Part shown: positions 1 through 9,890 of the stretch, in pieces
Position numbering within the stretch: position 1 is the first letter of the stretch
How the letters are laid out: every line of letters starts with the position of its first letter
Assembly (NCBI GenBank): GCA_030065825.1
Contig: JASJCY010000021.1
Span: 1-59,582 of the forward strand
Origin: Nostocaceae cyanobacterium
GTDB taxonomy: Bacteria; Cyanobacteriota; Cyanobacteriia; Cyanobacteriales; Nostocaceae
Direction of reading: 5' to 3'
Length of the DNA stretch: 59,582 nucleotides
Translations under genes and position numbers: made by a program
Notes under the pieces: generated by a model
Told to the model about the DNA's origin: nothing
Seen by the model: only the letters and a program-made list of their open reading frames with translations
The model's database searches: none

Positions 1-104
1 TTGTCTTTTATATCCACTTTTGGTTTGCTTTTAGTAACTACCGTGCCATTACAGCTAAAGTGTGCGTATAGCTACTTCCATTAGTATATCATATAGCGTG
101 TTAA

Positions 105-214
105 CTCGTTTCCAGGCTGAGCCTGGAAACTCATCTTAGGAGGCTCTGCCTCCAGACTTAATGGGAGGCAACAGCCCGCCCTAAATGCATTACAAGGTCG
201 AACCTTGTAACGAG
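105..214. repeat. Dispersed intergenic repeat, CTCGTT...AACGAG ends
   Basis: The segment opens with CTCGTTTCCAG and closes with TAACGAG. It contains nested palindromes (TTTCCAGGCTGAGCCTGGAAA and an AGGCTCTGCCTCC block). A related element with the same opening and an AACGAG end lies at 19471-19583. It is non-coding and most likely one of the small palindromic repeats common in filamentous cyanobacteria. An ORF on the minus strand through it is a shadow. Confidence 0.55.
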
Positions 215-253
215 AGCAATTACCAATTACCAATTCCCAAAATCTGAAATTCC

Positions 254-442
254 ATGAGTAATACACAATTGTGGTATATTGTCAAGCGTCCTACTGGTAC
301 TTGTGAAATAGTTGCCAGTAGGGAATTTGAGGGAGAGGAAAAGCAGGAAATTGTTGAAAAGTGGGGACCTTTTAATTCCCAAGGTGTTGCGATCGCGCGA
401 CGGGTGGGATTAATTCGCGCAGGGAAATGTCAACCGGTGTGA
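254..442 (+). CDS. Small conserved cyanobacterial protein, unknown function
   Basis: This 62-residue protein has ordinary codon use, an N-terminal WYIVKRPTG stretch, a central acidic segment, and a C-terminal WGPFNSQ...AIARRVGLIRAGKCQP block. From memory, this pattern occurs in a family of about 60-65 residue cyanobacterial proteins that databases sometimes mislabel as a DDE-transposase family. Nothing in the sequence supports a transposase. The gene ends 10 bp before the STAND ATPase gene and is on the same strand, so the two are probably cotranscribed. Function unknown. Confidence 0.6.
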   Translation: MSNTQLWYIVKRPTGTCEIVASREFEGEEKQEIVEKWGPFNSQGVAIARRVGLIRAGKCQPV

Positions 443-452
443 GACTTGATTT

Positions 453-2507
453 ATGTCTTCTTTAGCAGCACGTCTTGCAGCAGAACGAAATCGGAAGTTT
501 GTTGGTAGGGAACAGGAAATATCTGTTTTTAAGGATGCGATTTCTGCAACAGAATTACCGTTTAATATTTTGTATATTTATGGTCCTGGTGGTGTGGGTA
601 AAACTACTCTCCTCAGCCATTTACAAAATATTTGTAGAGAGGATAATATAGAATTTATTGCTTTGGAATCCCGCAATTTAGAACCCACACCAGATTCTTT
701 TTTAGATAGTTTAAATTATTCATTGGCAAGTCTTGCTGCTAAGGATGAACGTTTAGTTATTTTTATTGATAATTACGAGAAAATTTCTGTTTTGGATGAT
801 TGGTTACGGGAGGAATTTTTACCACAATTATCTCTGAATACTTTGGTTGTTTTAGCTGGACGTAATTCTCCCCATGCAAATTGGCGTAGTGACCCGGGTT
901 GGCAATCTTTAATTCATATTTTACCTTTGCGTAACCTGAATAATCAAGAAAGTTTTAGTTATTTAAGTAAAAGAAATATTCCTGCTACACAACACCAAAA
1001 AATTATCGATTTTACCTATGGATATCCTTTAGCTTTATCCTTGGTTGCTGATGTTTTGACTCAAGAACAGGAATTTTCTTTGCAGATAGATGCAGCACCG
1101 GATATTATCAAAACTCTGTTAGAAAGATTTATTCAAGATGTACCTACACCAGTCCACCGATTAGCTTTACAAGCTTGTGCTGTGGTGAGAATTACCACGG
1201 AAGCTGTACTTGGACAAATGTTGGATTCTCCCGATATTGCCAATATTTTTGAATGGTTGCGGGGACTATCTTTTATTGAATCTGGACAATTAGGTTTGTT
1301 TCCCCATGATTTAGCACGAGAAGTTTTAATCGCTGATTTACGTTGGCGAAATCCCGATTTATATACAAGGTTACACCAGTTAGCTCGTAATTACTATAGT
1401 AGTCATTTAGGGCAAGCGCAAGGGCAAGAAAAGCACCGGATTTTGTTTGATTATATGTTCTTGCATCGGGATAATACTGCGATTCGTCCCCGGTTTATTT
1501 GGGGGGAACATAGCAGTTTACAAACAGATTCACTGCGAGAAACAGATAAAGATGCAATATTAGAAATCCTGTCTAAATACGAAGGGAAAGAGTCAGGAAA
1601 AATAGCAACCCATTGGTTAAAAAAACAGCCACAAAATGTGGTGATATTTCGAGATTCCCAACCACAACCTGCGGGATTTACGATTATGGTAGCCCTGCAC
1701 GAAGCTAGTTTAGAAGATATAAAAGCAGATCCTGGTGCGATCGCAGCTTGGGAATACCTGCAAAATTACACCCCTTTACGTCCCCAGGAAGGTGCAACGG
1801 TTTTCCGCTTTTGGATGGCTAGGGATACGTATCAAGCTACTTCCCCTACCCAAAGCCTCATTTTTGTTAATTTCGTCCAATATTTCCAAAAAACACCGGG
1901 ACTTGCATATACTTTCCTACCCTGTGCGGATGTAGAAGCTTGGGATGCAATGTTAACGTACTTTGATTTACATAGACTTCCAGCAGCAGATTTTACAGTC
2001 GCGGGATGCAAATACGGAGTTTACGGACATGATTGGCGCATAGTTTCCCCTGGAGAATGGCAGCAACTTTTAGCACAAAAGGAAGTCAATGCATCAGTAG
2101 AAACCGCTAACAATCCCCAGAATAGTCAACCCCTATTAGTTCTCAGTCAAACAGCATTTATCGAAGCTGTAAAATCGGGATTACGTAACTTTAATCGTGC
2201 TGATGTTTTGCAGAAAAATCCTTTAATTCGTTCTCGGATAGTTGAAGAACAAGTTACAGATAAGGGGGATTTGGGGGAACGGGTTGCAACTTTGCAGCAG
2301 TTGATTCAACAAGCAGTAGAATCCTTACAATTATCACCCAGAGATGAAAAATTATACCGTGTTTTGTATCGGACATATTTACATCCCGCACCCACCCAAG
2401 AACAAGCAGCAGAGTTACTAGATTTACCTTTTAGTACCTATCGTCGTCATTTGAAAGCGGGAATGGTAAGAGTTGCAAATATTCTCTGGCAAAAAGAAAT
2501 TAATTAG
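453..2507 (+). CDS. STAND-type P-loop ATPase with C-terminal HTH
   Basis: This 684-residue soluble protein begins with an AAA_16/NACHT-like NTPase module. The Walker A motif GPGGVGKTT is at residues 44-52, and a Walker B-like strand (LVIFIDNYEK) follows near residue 105. A GYPLALSL motif near residue 190 is the winged-helix-linker signature of signal-transducing STAND ATPases. The middle region, about residues 320-600, has no domain I recognise. The last 70 residues (LSPRDEKLYRVL, then EQAAELLDLPFSTYRRHL) look like a sigma-factor or LuxR-like helix-turn-helix. This suggests a signal-gated regulator, but a conflict-system role is also possible. It follows the small 254-442 gene by 10 bp. No transmembrane segment or signal peptide is visible. 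Confidence 0.75.
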   Translation: MSSLAARLAAERNRKFVGREQEISVFKDAISATELPFNILYIYGPGGVGKTTLLSHLQNICREDNIEFIALESRNLEPTPDSFLDSLNYSLASLAAKDERLVIFIDNYEKISVLDDWLREEFLPQLSLNTLVVLAGRNSPHANWRSDPGWQSLIHILPLRNLNNQESFSYLSKRNIPATQHQKIIDFTYGYPLALSLVADVLTQEQEFSLQIDAAPDIIKTLLERFIQDVPTPVHRLALQACAVVRITTEAVLGQMLDSPDIANIFEWLRGLSFIESGQLGLFPHDLAREVLIADLRWRNPDLYTRLHQLARNYYSSHLGQAQGQEKHRILFDYMFLHRDNTAIRPRFIWGEHSSLQTDSLRETDKDAILEILSKYEGKESGKIATHWLKKQPQNVVIFRDSQPQPAGFTIMVALHEASLEDIKADPGAIAAWEYLQNYTPLRPQEGATVFRFWMARDTYQATSPTQSLIFVNFVQYFQKTPGLAYTFLPCADVEAWDAMLTYFDLHRLPAADFTVAGCKYGVYGHDWRIVSPGEWQQLLAQKEVNASVETANNPQNSQPLLVLSQTAFIEAVKSGLRNFNRADVLQKNPLIRSRIVEEQVTDKGDLGERVATLQQLIQQAVESLQLSPRDEKLYRVLYRTYLHPAPTQEQAAELLDLPFSTYRRHLKAGMVRVANILWQKEIN

Positions 2508-2520
2508 ATTCCAGACTTTT

Positions 2521-4230
2521 CTAAATCGCTTCCTTAAATTGATTCAAGTGCTGCTTTATTGACTCCATAGGTAAATTTTCAGCTTCAATATTACTTACTA
2601 ATGATTGTGCTTTTTGGAGTCAGACAGAGTTGTTAGAGTATCTCTGTGATTGACAGACAATCTTAAGCCAGTCAGACATTAGTTCATCCCAATTACTCTG
2701 TTGTAGCTTGGCTAATGCTGATTTTTCCATACCTAATGCACCCCACACACGTAATGCTTGTAAAGCTGCTTGTCTGTTGTGTTTTTCTATGGCTTTTTGC
2801 CATAATTTTTCTGCACGAGTTTGAAAACATTGGGCATAATATTGATAAGCTGCTTGTACTTGTTCGGGAATAGTGACTTTGTATCCTGCTTCATCCCATA
2901 AATGCCAATCTGCAGGACAGGAAAGCATATTATTAGAGACATTGAGATGAATTTTTCTATCAATTATAACTTCTTTCGCATGGGAAGAACCAAGCCAAAA
3001 AATTTGAACGGCTGGTATTTTTTCCGGTGTAAGAACTTTTTGTAGTCTATCAAAAACTTCTTCTGGTATTTTTCTATCTTCTGCTGATTGAGTTTTGGCT
3101 ATTCCATAACCGATAAGAATCCAAACACCTTTATCAGCTAGTTTTTGCAATTTTTCGATAAAGTTATTGTCAATCACTTTTTGACTTATCCAAGGTGAGA
3201 AAATGATGATTTGACTAGTTGCAGAATCTAAACTATTTTGGAACTCTTTGGTAATATCACTACCACGTAGCAAAGTAACAGTACCTGTTTCTGCTGTTTG
3301 GGAGTTACTTTGTGTTATTTTTGTTTTTTCTCTAACTGTTTGGCGAATTTGTTCTATCCTAGTTTCTACTTCAGAATTAATGTTTTGATAAACTTTCTCA
3401 CAATAATCTTTTATTTCGGAATCGGTTAATTTACAAATATTACTCAAATCGATTTTGTTTTGATTTAGTAAAATATTAAGTTTATGAGTGATATTATCTA
3501 AAATTTTATTTTTATTTCTGGCTTCTAATTTGAGTTTATTTTCTAAAACATCAAAAATTACAAATATAGATAGTTTTTGCCATACATATAAAGATAAATC
3601 ACCTATTTGATAATCAGTAATTATCTTACTCTCTGATGGAATATGCAAACCTAAGCCACTATTTTGAATACTGTTCTGTATTTCTGTTAGAGATAAAGTA
3701 GAAATATCAATATTATAATTATCAATATCGATAAAATCACTAAGGTTTGAGAATTGTTGAGAGTTTTGGGATGTTAATTGGTGAGATTGAAAATAAATAT
3801 TTCCAGCTAAGGAATCAGAAATAGCATAGATTTTTTCAGTCTTAGTTTCTTGGGGTACAGAACCTTGAGTGTAAAAATCACGTCCAAGTTTAGTAATTTG
3901 AATCTTTGACTCTGCATTATCTTCTAGCATTTTTAATGCTTGGAGATTTATGACTGTACGGTCAACAAATACAGAATCTAATCCCAAAACGTTTGCTAAC
4001 TCTTCCTTTGTTGGAGATGGAATAAGTTCACTTACCGCACGCAAAACGAACTCTTCCAAAACGTTAAATTGACGGGGTTCGCTGATGGTAACTTCTACAG
4101 CAGTTTGTTTTACCTGATAGCGAAATTGACGCGCAGCTAACACAGATAAACTTGTGCTTTGCTGTTCAATTTTTGCGACTGTTTGGTTTAGTGTTGAGTC
4201 AATTGGTTTAGCAGAGGATGTCAGAAACAT
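2521..4230 (-). pseudogene. Phospholipase-D-like nuclease, premature stop near 3' end
   Basis: The intact part (down to 2620) encodes about 536 residues. The N-terminal third is winged-helix-like. The C-terminal third is a PLD-family domain: an IIIFSPWISQ strand is followed by an HAKEVIID motif (HxK-x4-D) near residue 422 and an SNN shortly after. A single HKD half-site implies dimerisation. I place the start at the ATG at 4230, because GGAGG lies 8 bases upstream; an earlier in-frame ATG at 4245 overlaps the helicase end further. The frame hits TGA at 2620-2622 but stays open for 32 more protein-like codons to a TAG at 2521-2523, so the C-terminus looks cut by one nonsense change. It overlaps the upstream helicase by about 20 bp. 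Probably the nuclease partner of that helicase. Confidence 0.7.
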
Positions 4231-5426
4231 CAACGAAACCTCCATATTGTTTTACTACGTTTGCAACATTTGAGTACATCTGACCAACATGACCAGAATG
4301 CTGGGTAAACAAGGAATGACAACCGACAATTACCAGTAGTTCCTGTGCGCGAGAAAAAGCAACATTTACCCGTTCTGGTTTTTTAGCAAAGCCTATCTTT
4401 CCTTGGTGATTATTTCTGACTAAGCTGACAATTATGACTTGTTTCTCCATTCCTTGGAAACGGTCAACTGTACCAGTTCTAATATTTAATGATGGAAAGT
4501 CTTGGGGATTTATGCGTCTGTCAATGAGTTTCAACTGACTGTTATAGAATGTGATAATACCAATCTCTTTTCTAGGTTCTCCCTGTTGAATTTTTGGTAA
4601 CCATGCTGATTCCATGTGTTTACACAATTGGAGGATTATCTCAACTTCCTTGCTATTTTCAAAAGAAGTCCCATTTACTGTTTCTTTAAAACTATTATCA
4701 ATGGGAGTTTTCACCCACATTAAATGATGATGTTCTTTGATGATTTGTCCTGACAAATTGTGTGCGCGTTGGTTATCAGGTTGTTGAAGACCACATGACA
4801 ATTTACCATAATAAAATTGATTAATGGCTTCCATAATTTGTGGGTGCATCCTGTATTGAATAGTCAGCATATTTTTGATGCTGTCATCTGCTTGTTCAAA
4901 CAGGTTTTGAAAAATCGAATCTTGTAAAAATTGTAGTTCTTCTTGTGTAGTATCTAGTTCTTGTGCAAGTTCTGTTAAAGTTCTACCATCTAGCATTGGT
5001 GGTAACTGACGATGGTCACCAACTAACACTAATTTTCTTGCTTTTAAAGCTGGAACTAATAATTCTGGTGGAGTACATTTACTGACTTCGTCAATGATGA
5101 CCACATCAAAATATTGAAATTCTTGAGAAAAGGATTTTTGTGCAGATTGAATACAGGTAATTCCAATCACATTAGCGTTATCTAAATAAATTCTTCTCAA
5201 ATCATTTTTGTCTTTCTCTGAGGGTTGAATTAATCTACGAATCCAATCAGTAACTAAATTTTGATAACGATTGAGATAAGTATTGTCATTTTCAAATTGT
5301 TCTCTCCAAGGGTCAAAATAAGTTGGTATTTGACTTAAAAAATTGATATCAAATAAACCATTAGTAGGAATGACTGGTTTGAGACGTTGGGGAATAGATT
5401 CCCATGTTTGTTCCCACCAATGACGT
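4208..5426 (-). pseudogene. SF1 Upf1-like helicase, C-terminal part after frameshift
   Basis: This frame carries the second RecA-like half of an SF1B helicase (AAA_12 type): Walker B FDVVIIDEVS, motif III VGDHRQLPP, motif IV QYRMHPQ, motif V TVDRFQGMEKQVI and motif VI NVAFSRAQELL. A stretch usable as an independent gene would begin only at a TTG at 5200. Upstream of that TTG the frame is open and protein-like to about 5427, reading through RHWWEQTWESIPQRL. That is the natural continuation of the middle fragment. The fragment therefore lacks its own Walker A motif and cannot act alone. The PLD gene overlaps its 3' end. It is one gene with 5361-7655 and 7692-8243, broken by a frameshift and a nonsense codon. 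Confidence 0.75.
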
Positions 5427-7655
5427 TGATTGATGAGTTGTTTCTATTTGTTCTTGGGTGTGAGATATATGTTGCTGAAGTTGTGTTGTTAATTGTCGTT
5501 GTTGGTTAATGCTTATTTCTAGCTGTTGTATTCTTTGTTGTGTTTGTTGATTTTGGTACTGTAACCAATTACGTGCGTTTGTTAAAAGATTATTCAAAAA
5601 CTGATTGGTGATTGAATTGACAGTCTCAGCAATGTCATTTATTTGAGAATTTTTAAAAATGATATGAGCTTTTGCTTTTACTATTTTCAATTTTATTCTT
5701 GCTCTATGATGAGGACTTGGACTACGACGTAATTTTAACTTATATGCAATATATATAATCCATTCAAGTATCTGACTCAACAATCCAAGTGGTTTATTTA
5801 ATTCATTAATGCAAGAATGAGTAAGTTCATAAAGTGATTTTAATGCGCTTAAAGAAGGTAGTTCATCAATTAATTCATCTATTTTTTTGCTCGATGTTGA
5901 TTTATGAATATAGACTTTATTCCTTGAGGTTATGTGTGGTATTTGCTTTAATTCAGTTGCCAATAAGTGATTTAATCTCTTATTTTGTCTATATTTCGTG
6001 ATTAATTGATTAATTTGCTGGATATACTCTTGCAAATATGTTTCCCAAGGTGCGTTACTTTCTCTCGATGCTATTGTTAATAAAGTAGCAGGTAACTGAA
6101 TAAAATATTCACTGAAAACTTGACCATTTTGCAAACATTTTGTTATTGCTGAAAATATCTGTTGTTGTGCTGTAGATGACCATTGATTTAAATCAACTGT
6201 TGCTAAATTAACAGCAGATTGATAATTATGTAAATTTGCAATTTCTTGTTGTTGATTTAGTTGCTGGTTGAGGCTATTTTCAAGATTGGTATTTAGGGTT
6301 AATAACCTATCAGAATATTGCTGAAAAACATTTTGAGCATTATTCCCTCTCTCCATTAATTCAGTTACTTGCTTTGTTAGTGCTAATGCATTCGTCATTC
6401 CTGGGAGAGAAGTTACAAACTGATTTTTCACCCAAGTTGCTAAATCAAAAAGATTCCTTTCGGAAACTATCAGACATAGTTCTTGAATTAAAAAATTCAC
6501 ATTTGCTTGTAATTGTTGTGCTGAAATAATGTTATTTGTGTAAGGTTGGAGACGAACTAATAAATTTGTGACTGCTACGTCCGAAAAATTAATTGCAGGT
6601 ACAGATGCAAGTAAACCTTCTAAATTCCTAATTAAATCTTCTAATTTCTCTTGCTGTTTTTTGGCTTGAATATAGTTGCTTTCTCGTTGTTGATAATCTA
6701 TCTCTAAATTTTCTTTACTCCTTTCTAATTGGTTAAATCTCTGTTGAAAATTTACCTCAAATTGGAGATATGCTATAAATTGCTCTGAAGATGTTAATAA
6801 TCGTCCTAAAACTAGGACATTCTCTTGTCTTTGGCTAAGATTTGATTCGCAATCTATAGCAGTATTTTCTAACCAATTTCCAATCACTTTGTCTTCTAAA
6901 AAAGGTTCTCCTTCAACACTAACAGCATGATGATTACCTTTACGAACAGCACGAATTACAGGATTATGTCTTAATCGACTCAGAGCATTATCTACTGCTA
7001 AATTTGCTTGGGAAGCAATCAAAGTTCGTCCACCCTGACGAGCAATTTGATAACAAATTTCTGCAATCACCGTAGTTTTACCCGTCCCCGGTGGACCTTG
7101 AATTAAGACAATATCCGGTGCTGTTAAAACTGTTTTTACTGCTGCTTTTTGAGAGGGGTTTGTACTTTGAAGTAATAAGTCTGACTCTTGTAGTTCTACA
7201 CTTGTTTGTGGACTTCTTGCACGGGAAGCATCAAATAAAAATTCACCTAAAAAGGGATTTTGAGAGTTTCCTTGTTGCAGTTGATTGATTGCTTGTCTCT
7301 GTCTCTTAAGTTGAACAATTTGTCCTAATGGTTCATAACATAAATAACCACTAGGAGGTAATTGATAACTTCCGTCTCTAATTAAATTAGATATTTCTGA
7401 ATTTAAGCGAACACAAATAGTACTGTTTTCTCTTTTAATAGAGTCAACTTCACCAATATCCTGTCCTTGTGCTTGGCTATAAGAACTATTTGCTAATATT
7501 TTTATTCTTTCATTCCGTGCTTTTGATACCCTTTGCCAAAAATCCTTTTCTGATAATTGATTATCTTCTGAAATATCAACCTTGACATCAGAAGCAGCTA
7601 TTTTGAAAATAATCTTCCTAGCAGCATTACCATAGTTGTGACTAACGAAACGCAC
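5361..7655 (-). pseudogene. SF1 Upf1-like helicase, middle part with Walker A
   Basis: This fragment encodes 764 residues. It has a helicase Q-motif-like NPSQKAAV at 166-173 and Walker A GPPGTGKTT at 187-195, followed by SQANLAVDNAL (AAA_11 type). About 450 residues of Gln/Leu-rich coiled coil, interrupted by a basic patch near residue 650, are inserted before motif II. The frame derails after an IETTHQ sequence because TGAT is duplicated in tandem at 5427-5434. Removing one TGAT restores the reading into the C-terminal helicase half, so residues after about 738 are out-of-frame tail. At the 5' side the frame is open back to an in-frame TAA at 7692-7694 and joins the N-terminal fragment. The architecture resembles the COG1112-type helicase of Mokosh systems, but I see no kinase domain. 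Confidence 0.75.
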
Positions 7656-7691
7656 ACAAAATTGGTTTTCCCTAGCAATGCGTTCTTGAAT

Positions 7692-8243
7692 TTATAAAAA
7701 TGCTTTCCAAGCTGCTAACCTTTCCTCTGTAGGTTTCTTCCACAAAGGTATTCTAGAAGTAATAAGTTTCCATACTGCTGGTGGTACACCTATTTTATGT
7801 TTAAAATTTGGTACTAAACGTAAATAAAAAGGTAGTGCAAAATCATTAGCTACTCCCCCTTCTAGAGATAATAAACGAGTTGATAATATCTCAAAACCAT
7901 CTTTTCCACTCTGATTTACCACACCCTGCAAACTCAGGGTTTTATGCAAGTTTTGCAGTCTTTCTGGTAAAGGAAAATCTGAGCGATCGCTTGCTAATAT
8001 TAATTCCCAAATCTCTTCATTTTTTCCTTTCCTCTGTCCTTGACGACGCACGTAGAACAATCGTGGTTTCTCCCCAGCTATTTCAGATATCAAACTCTCA
8101 GCATATAGTCGTAACTGCTGAAATTCTCCTTCTGAATTTGCTGCTGTCCCCTCAAGATTCCTGATTAGCTGCTTAATTGGCTTAATTGGTTTTTCATTAG
8201 CAAAACGAAACCCCCAATCTGACTGGTCTGGAATATGTACCAT
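7692..8243 (-). pseudogene. N-terminal fragment of the SF1 helicase, ended by in-frame stop
   Basis: This fragment encodes 183 residues, starting at ATG 8243 and ending in TAA at 7692-7694. The same frame continues without interruption as IQERIARENQFCVRFVSHNYGN into the middle helicase fragment, so one CAA-to-TAA type change explains the split. The segment itself is mixed alpha/beta with no motif I recognise; it may be an accessory N-terminal domain. It is divergent from the DUF4331 gene. The full unbroken gene would run 8243-4208, about 1,340 codons. Confidence 0.65.
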
Positions 8244-8497
8244 CGGTAGTGCGTCAAAATTTCACTTGAATCCTTTTGGTTATTATTCCCAGACGCACAG
8301 GAAAAATTGATGTTTGGGTCTTGACTATTCGTTGTCAGTTGGAAATTTGCTCAAAGTAAGCAAAAAGTGAACAGTTTTTGGTCTGGAAAGTGAACAAAGC
8401 AATACAACAATATAAGGCTATTGAAGCAGAGGAAAGCAGAAAAGGAATATTTTCTCAACTCCCTCACTCAATGACCAATATTTTAGGAGATTCCAAA

Positions 8498-9754
8498 ATG
8501 ACACACACAACAATTACCGCGAAAAAATCCTTGCACCGCTTGAGTTTCAAAAATCTGAATCTGAAAAAAATTATTGGAGTAAGTGTACTCGCATTAGGTT
8601 TAGCTATGGGTACAGTAGCTTTTGTTCCCACCTATGTTAACGCTTCCGACCATGATGACGGAGAGGTGGATACTAAAGGTCGTAATTTAAATTTAACTGA
8701 TTTATATGTATTCCGGGAACAAGACCAAAACCCCAATGCCAATGCAGATGACCTAGTATTCGTCATGAATACCAATCCGCGATCGCTTGCACGTCAGCAA
8801 TATTATTTTAGCAGCAATGCCCTTTATGAGTTTAAAATTAGCCGTGTTGCCAATAAAGATGCAACCCCCACAGGTAAAGAAGATGTAACCCTACGGTTTC
8901 AATTTAGCCCACCTAACAGCCAAGGAGAGCAGAAATTCAAACTGACTGCGATCGCCAATGGTAGAAGAATTGGTTCTGATACGGGTACGACTACTCCCTT
9001 AAGTGCAGGTAATAATCCAACTATTAACGATTTATCCTTGCGTGGTTCCAGAGTCACAGTATTTGCAGGGTTGAGGGAAGACCCCTTCTTCTTCGATGTA
9101 GAACAATTCTTCCGAGTTCGTGCGGGTGCTTTGGGTATAGGACCCCAAGTTGGTTTTCGTTCTCCCGACCAAGCCTTAGATTTTGCTAAAGGATATAACG
9201 TCAATACCATTGCTGTTAGAGTTCCTCGTTCTTTATTACAAGGACATACGAATGCTACAACCTTTGATGTGTGGGAAACTATTTCTGTCCGTAACCCCCG
9301 CAATCGCAAATTGCAACAGGTTGAACGTCTCGCACGACCGGGTATTAACGAAGGCTTAATTGTTACTAACGATTTTCTTAACGCCTTTAACAGTATTCCC
9401 CCTACTGCTGATTTAAGTGATACTGCTGCACCAGTGGGAGCAGAAGCAAAACAGACCCTCAAAGCCTTGGGAAATGACGATGCACGGGCTGATGCACTCC
9501 TGGGTGCATTCCTCCCCGATGTGATGCGAATTGATACTACCCAAGCAAGCGGTTACGGTAAAGCCCTGAACGCCAAAGGTAGCCCCATCACCGGACGTTT
9601 ACTTAAAGATGACGTGATTGACACAACTTTGAGTGTACTTACTAACGGTGCAGTCACTACCGATAACGTTTCTTATGAAGGTACACCAGGTAACCCATCT
9701 CAAGGTCATAAACCATTAGAACCCCAATTTCCCTACTTAGCGCTACCGAATTAG
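8498..9754 (+). CDS. Exported DUF4331-family protein
   Basis: I chose the ATG at 8498 because TAGGAGA sits 7 bases upstream; the open frame extends back to 8378 without a comparable ribosome site. The protein has about 418 residues with a basic N-terminus and a hydrophobic export signal (VSVLALGLAMGTVAF) cleaved near VNASDHDDGE. The mature start SDHDDGE...NLTDLYVFR is characteristic of DUF4331 proteins, which are secreted and of unresolved function. Later segments (DPFFFDVEQFF, a DVWETIS strand and a C-terminal RLLKDDVIDTTL) fit the same family. It is followed on the same strand by an exported TPR protein and a HupE-like fragment, which suggests a shared periplasmic role. A purine/pyrimidine-rich CTTCCCTCTC tract at 9811-9860 separates it from the next gene. 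Confidence 0.8.
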   Translation: MTHTTITAKKSLHRLSFKNLNLKKIIGVSVLALGLAMGTVAFVPTYVNASDHDDGEVDTKGRNLNLTDLYVFREQDQNPNANADDLVFVMNTNPRSLARQQYYFSSNALYEFKISRVANKDATPTGKEDVTLRFQFSPPNSQGEQKFKLTAIANGRRIGSDTGTTTPLSAGNNPTINDLSLRGSRVTVFAGLREDPFFFDVEQFFRVRAGALGIGPQVGFRSPDQALDFAKGYNVNTIAVRVPRSLLQGHTNATTFDVWETISVRNPRNRKLQQVERLARPGINEGLIVTNDFLNAFNSIPPTADLSDTAAPVGAEAKQTLKALGNDDARADALLGAFLPDVMRIDTTQASGYGKALNAKGSPITGRLLKDDVIDTTLSVLTNGAVTTDNVSYEGTPGNPSQGHKPLEPQFPYLALPN

Positions 9755-9890
9755 AAGAATTGGGAGTGAGGAGTTAGGAGTTAGGAGTGAAAAGTTATTA
9801 ATCCTCCTTGTCCTCCCCCTCTTCCCTCTCTCCCCCCTCTTCCCTCTCTTCCCTCTCTTCTGTGCGGTTCAAAAAAAGCAAACAACGACA

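Noticed and set aside
2620-7694. Stop-codon recoding (TAA and TGA readthrough) in the helicase-PLD locus
   Set aside because: Two different stops and a frameshift in one locus fit decay better; no selenocysteine-type element or slippery-plus-pseudoknot pattern was seen.
8899-9462. 187-codon minus-strand frame
   Set aside because: Antisense to the DUF4331 gene, which has an export signal, ribosome site and family motifs.
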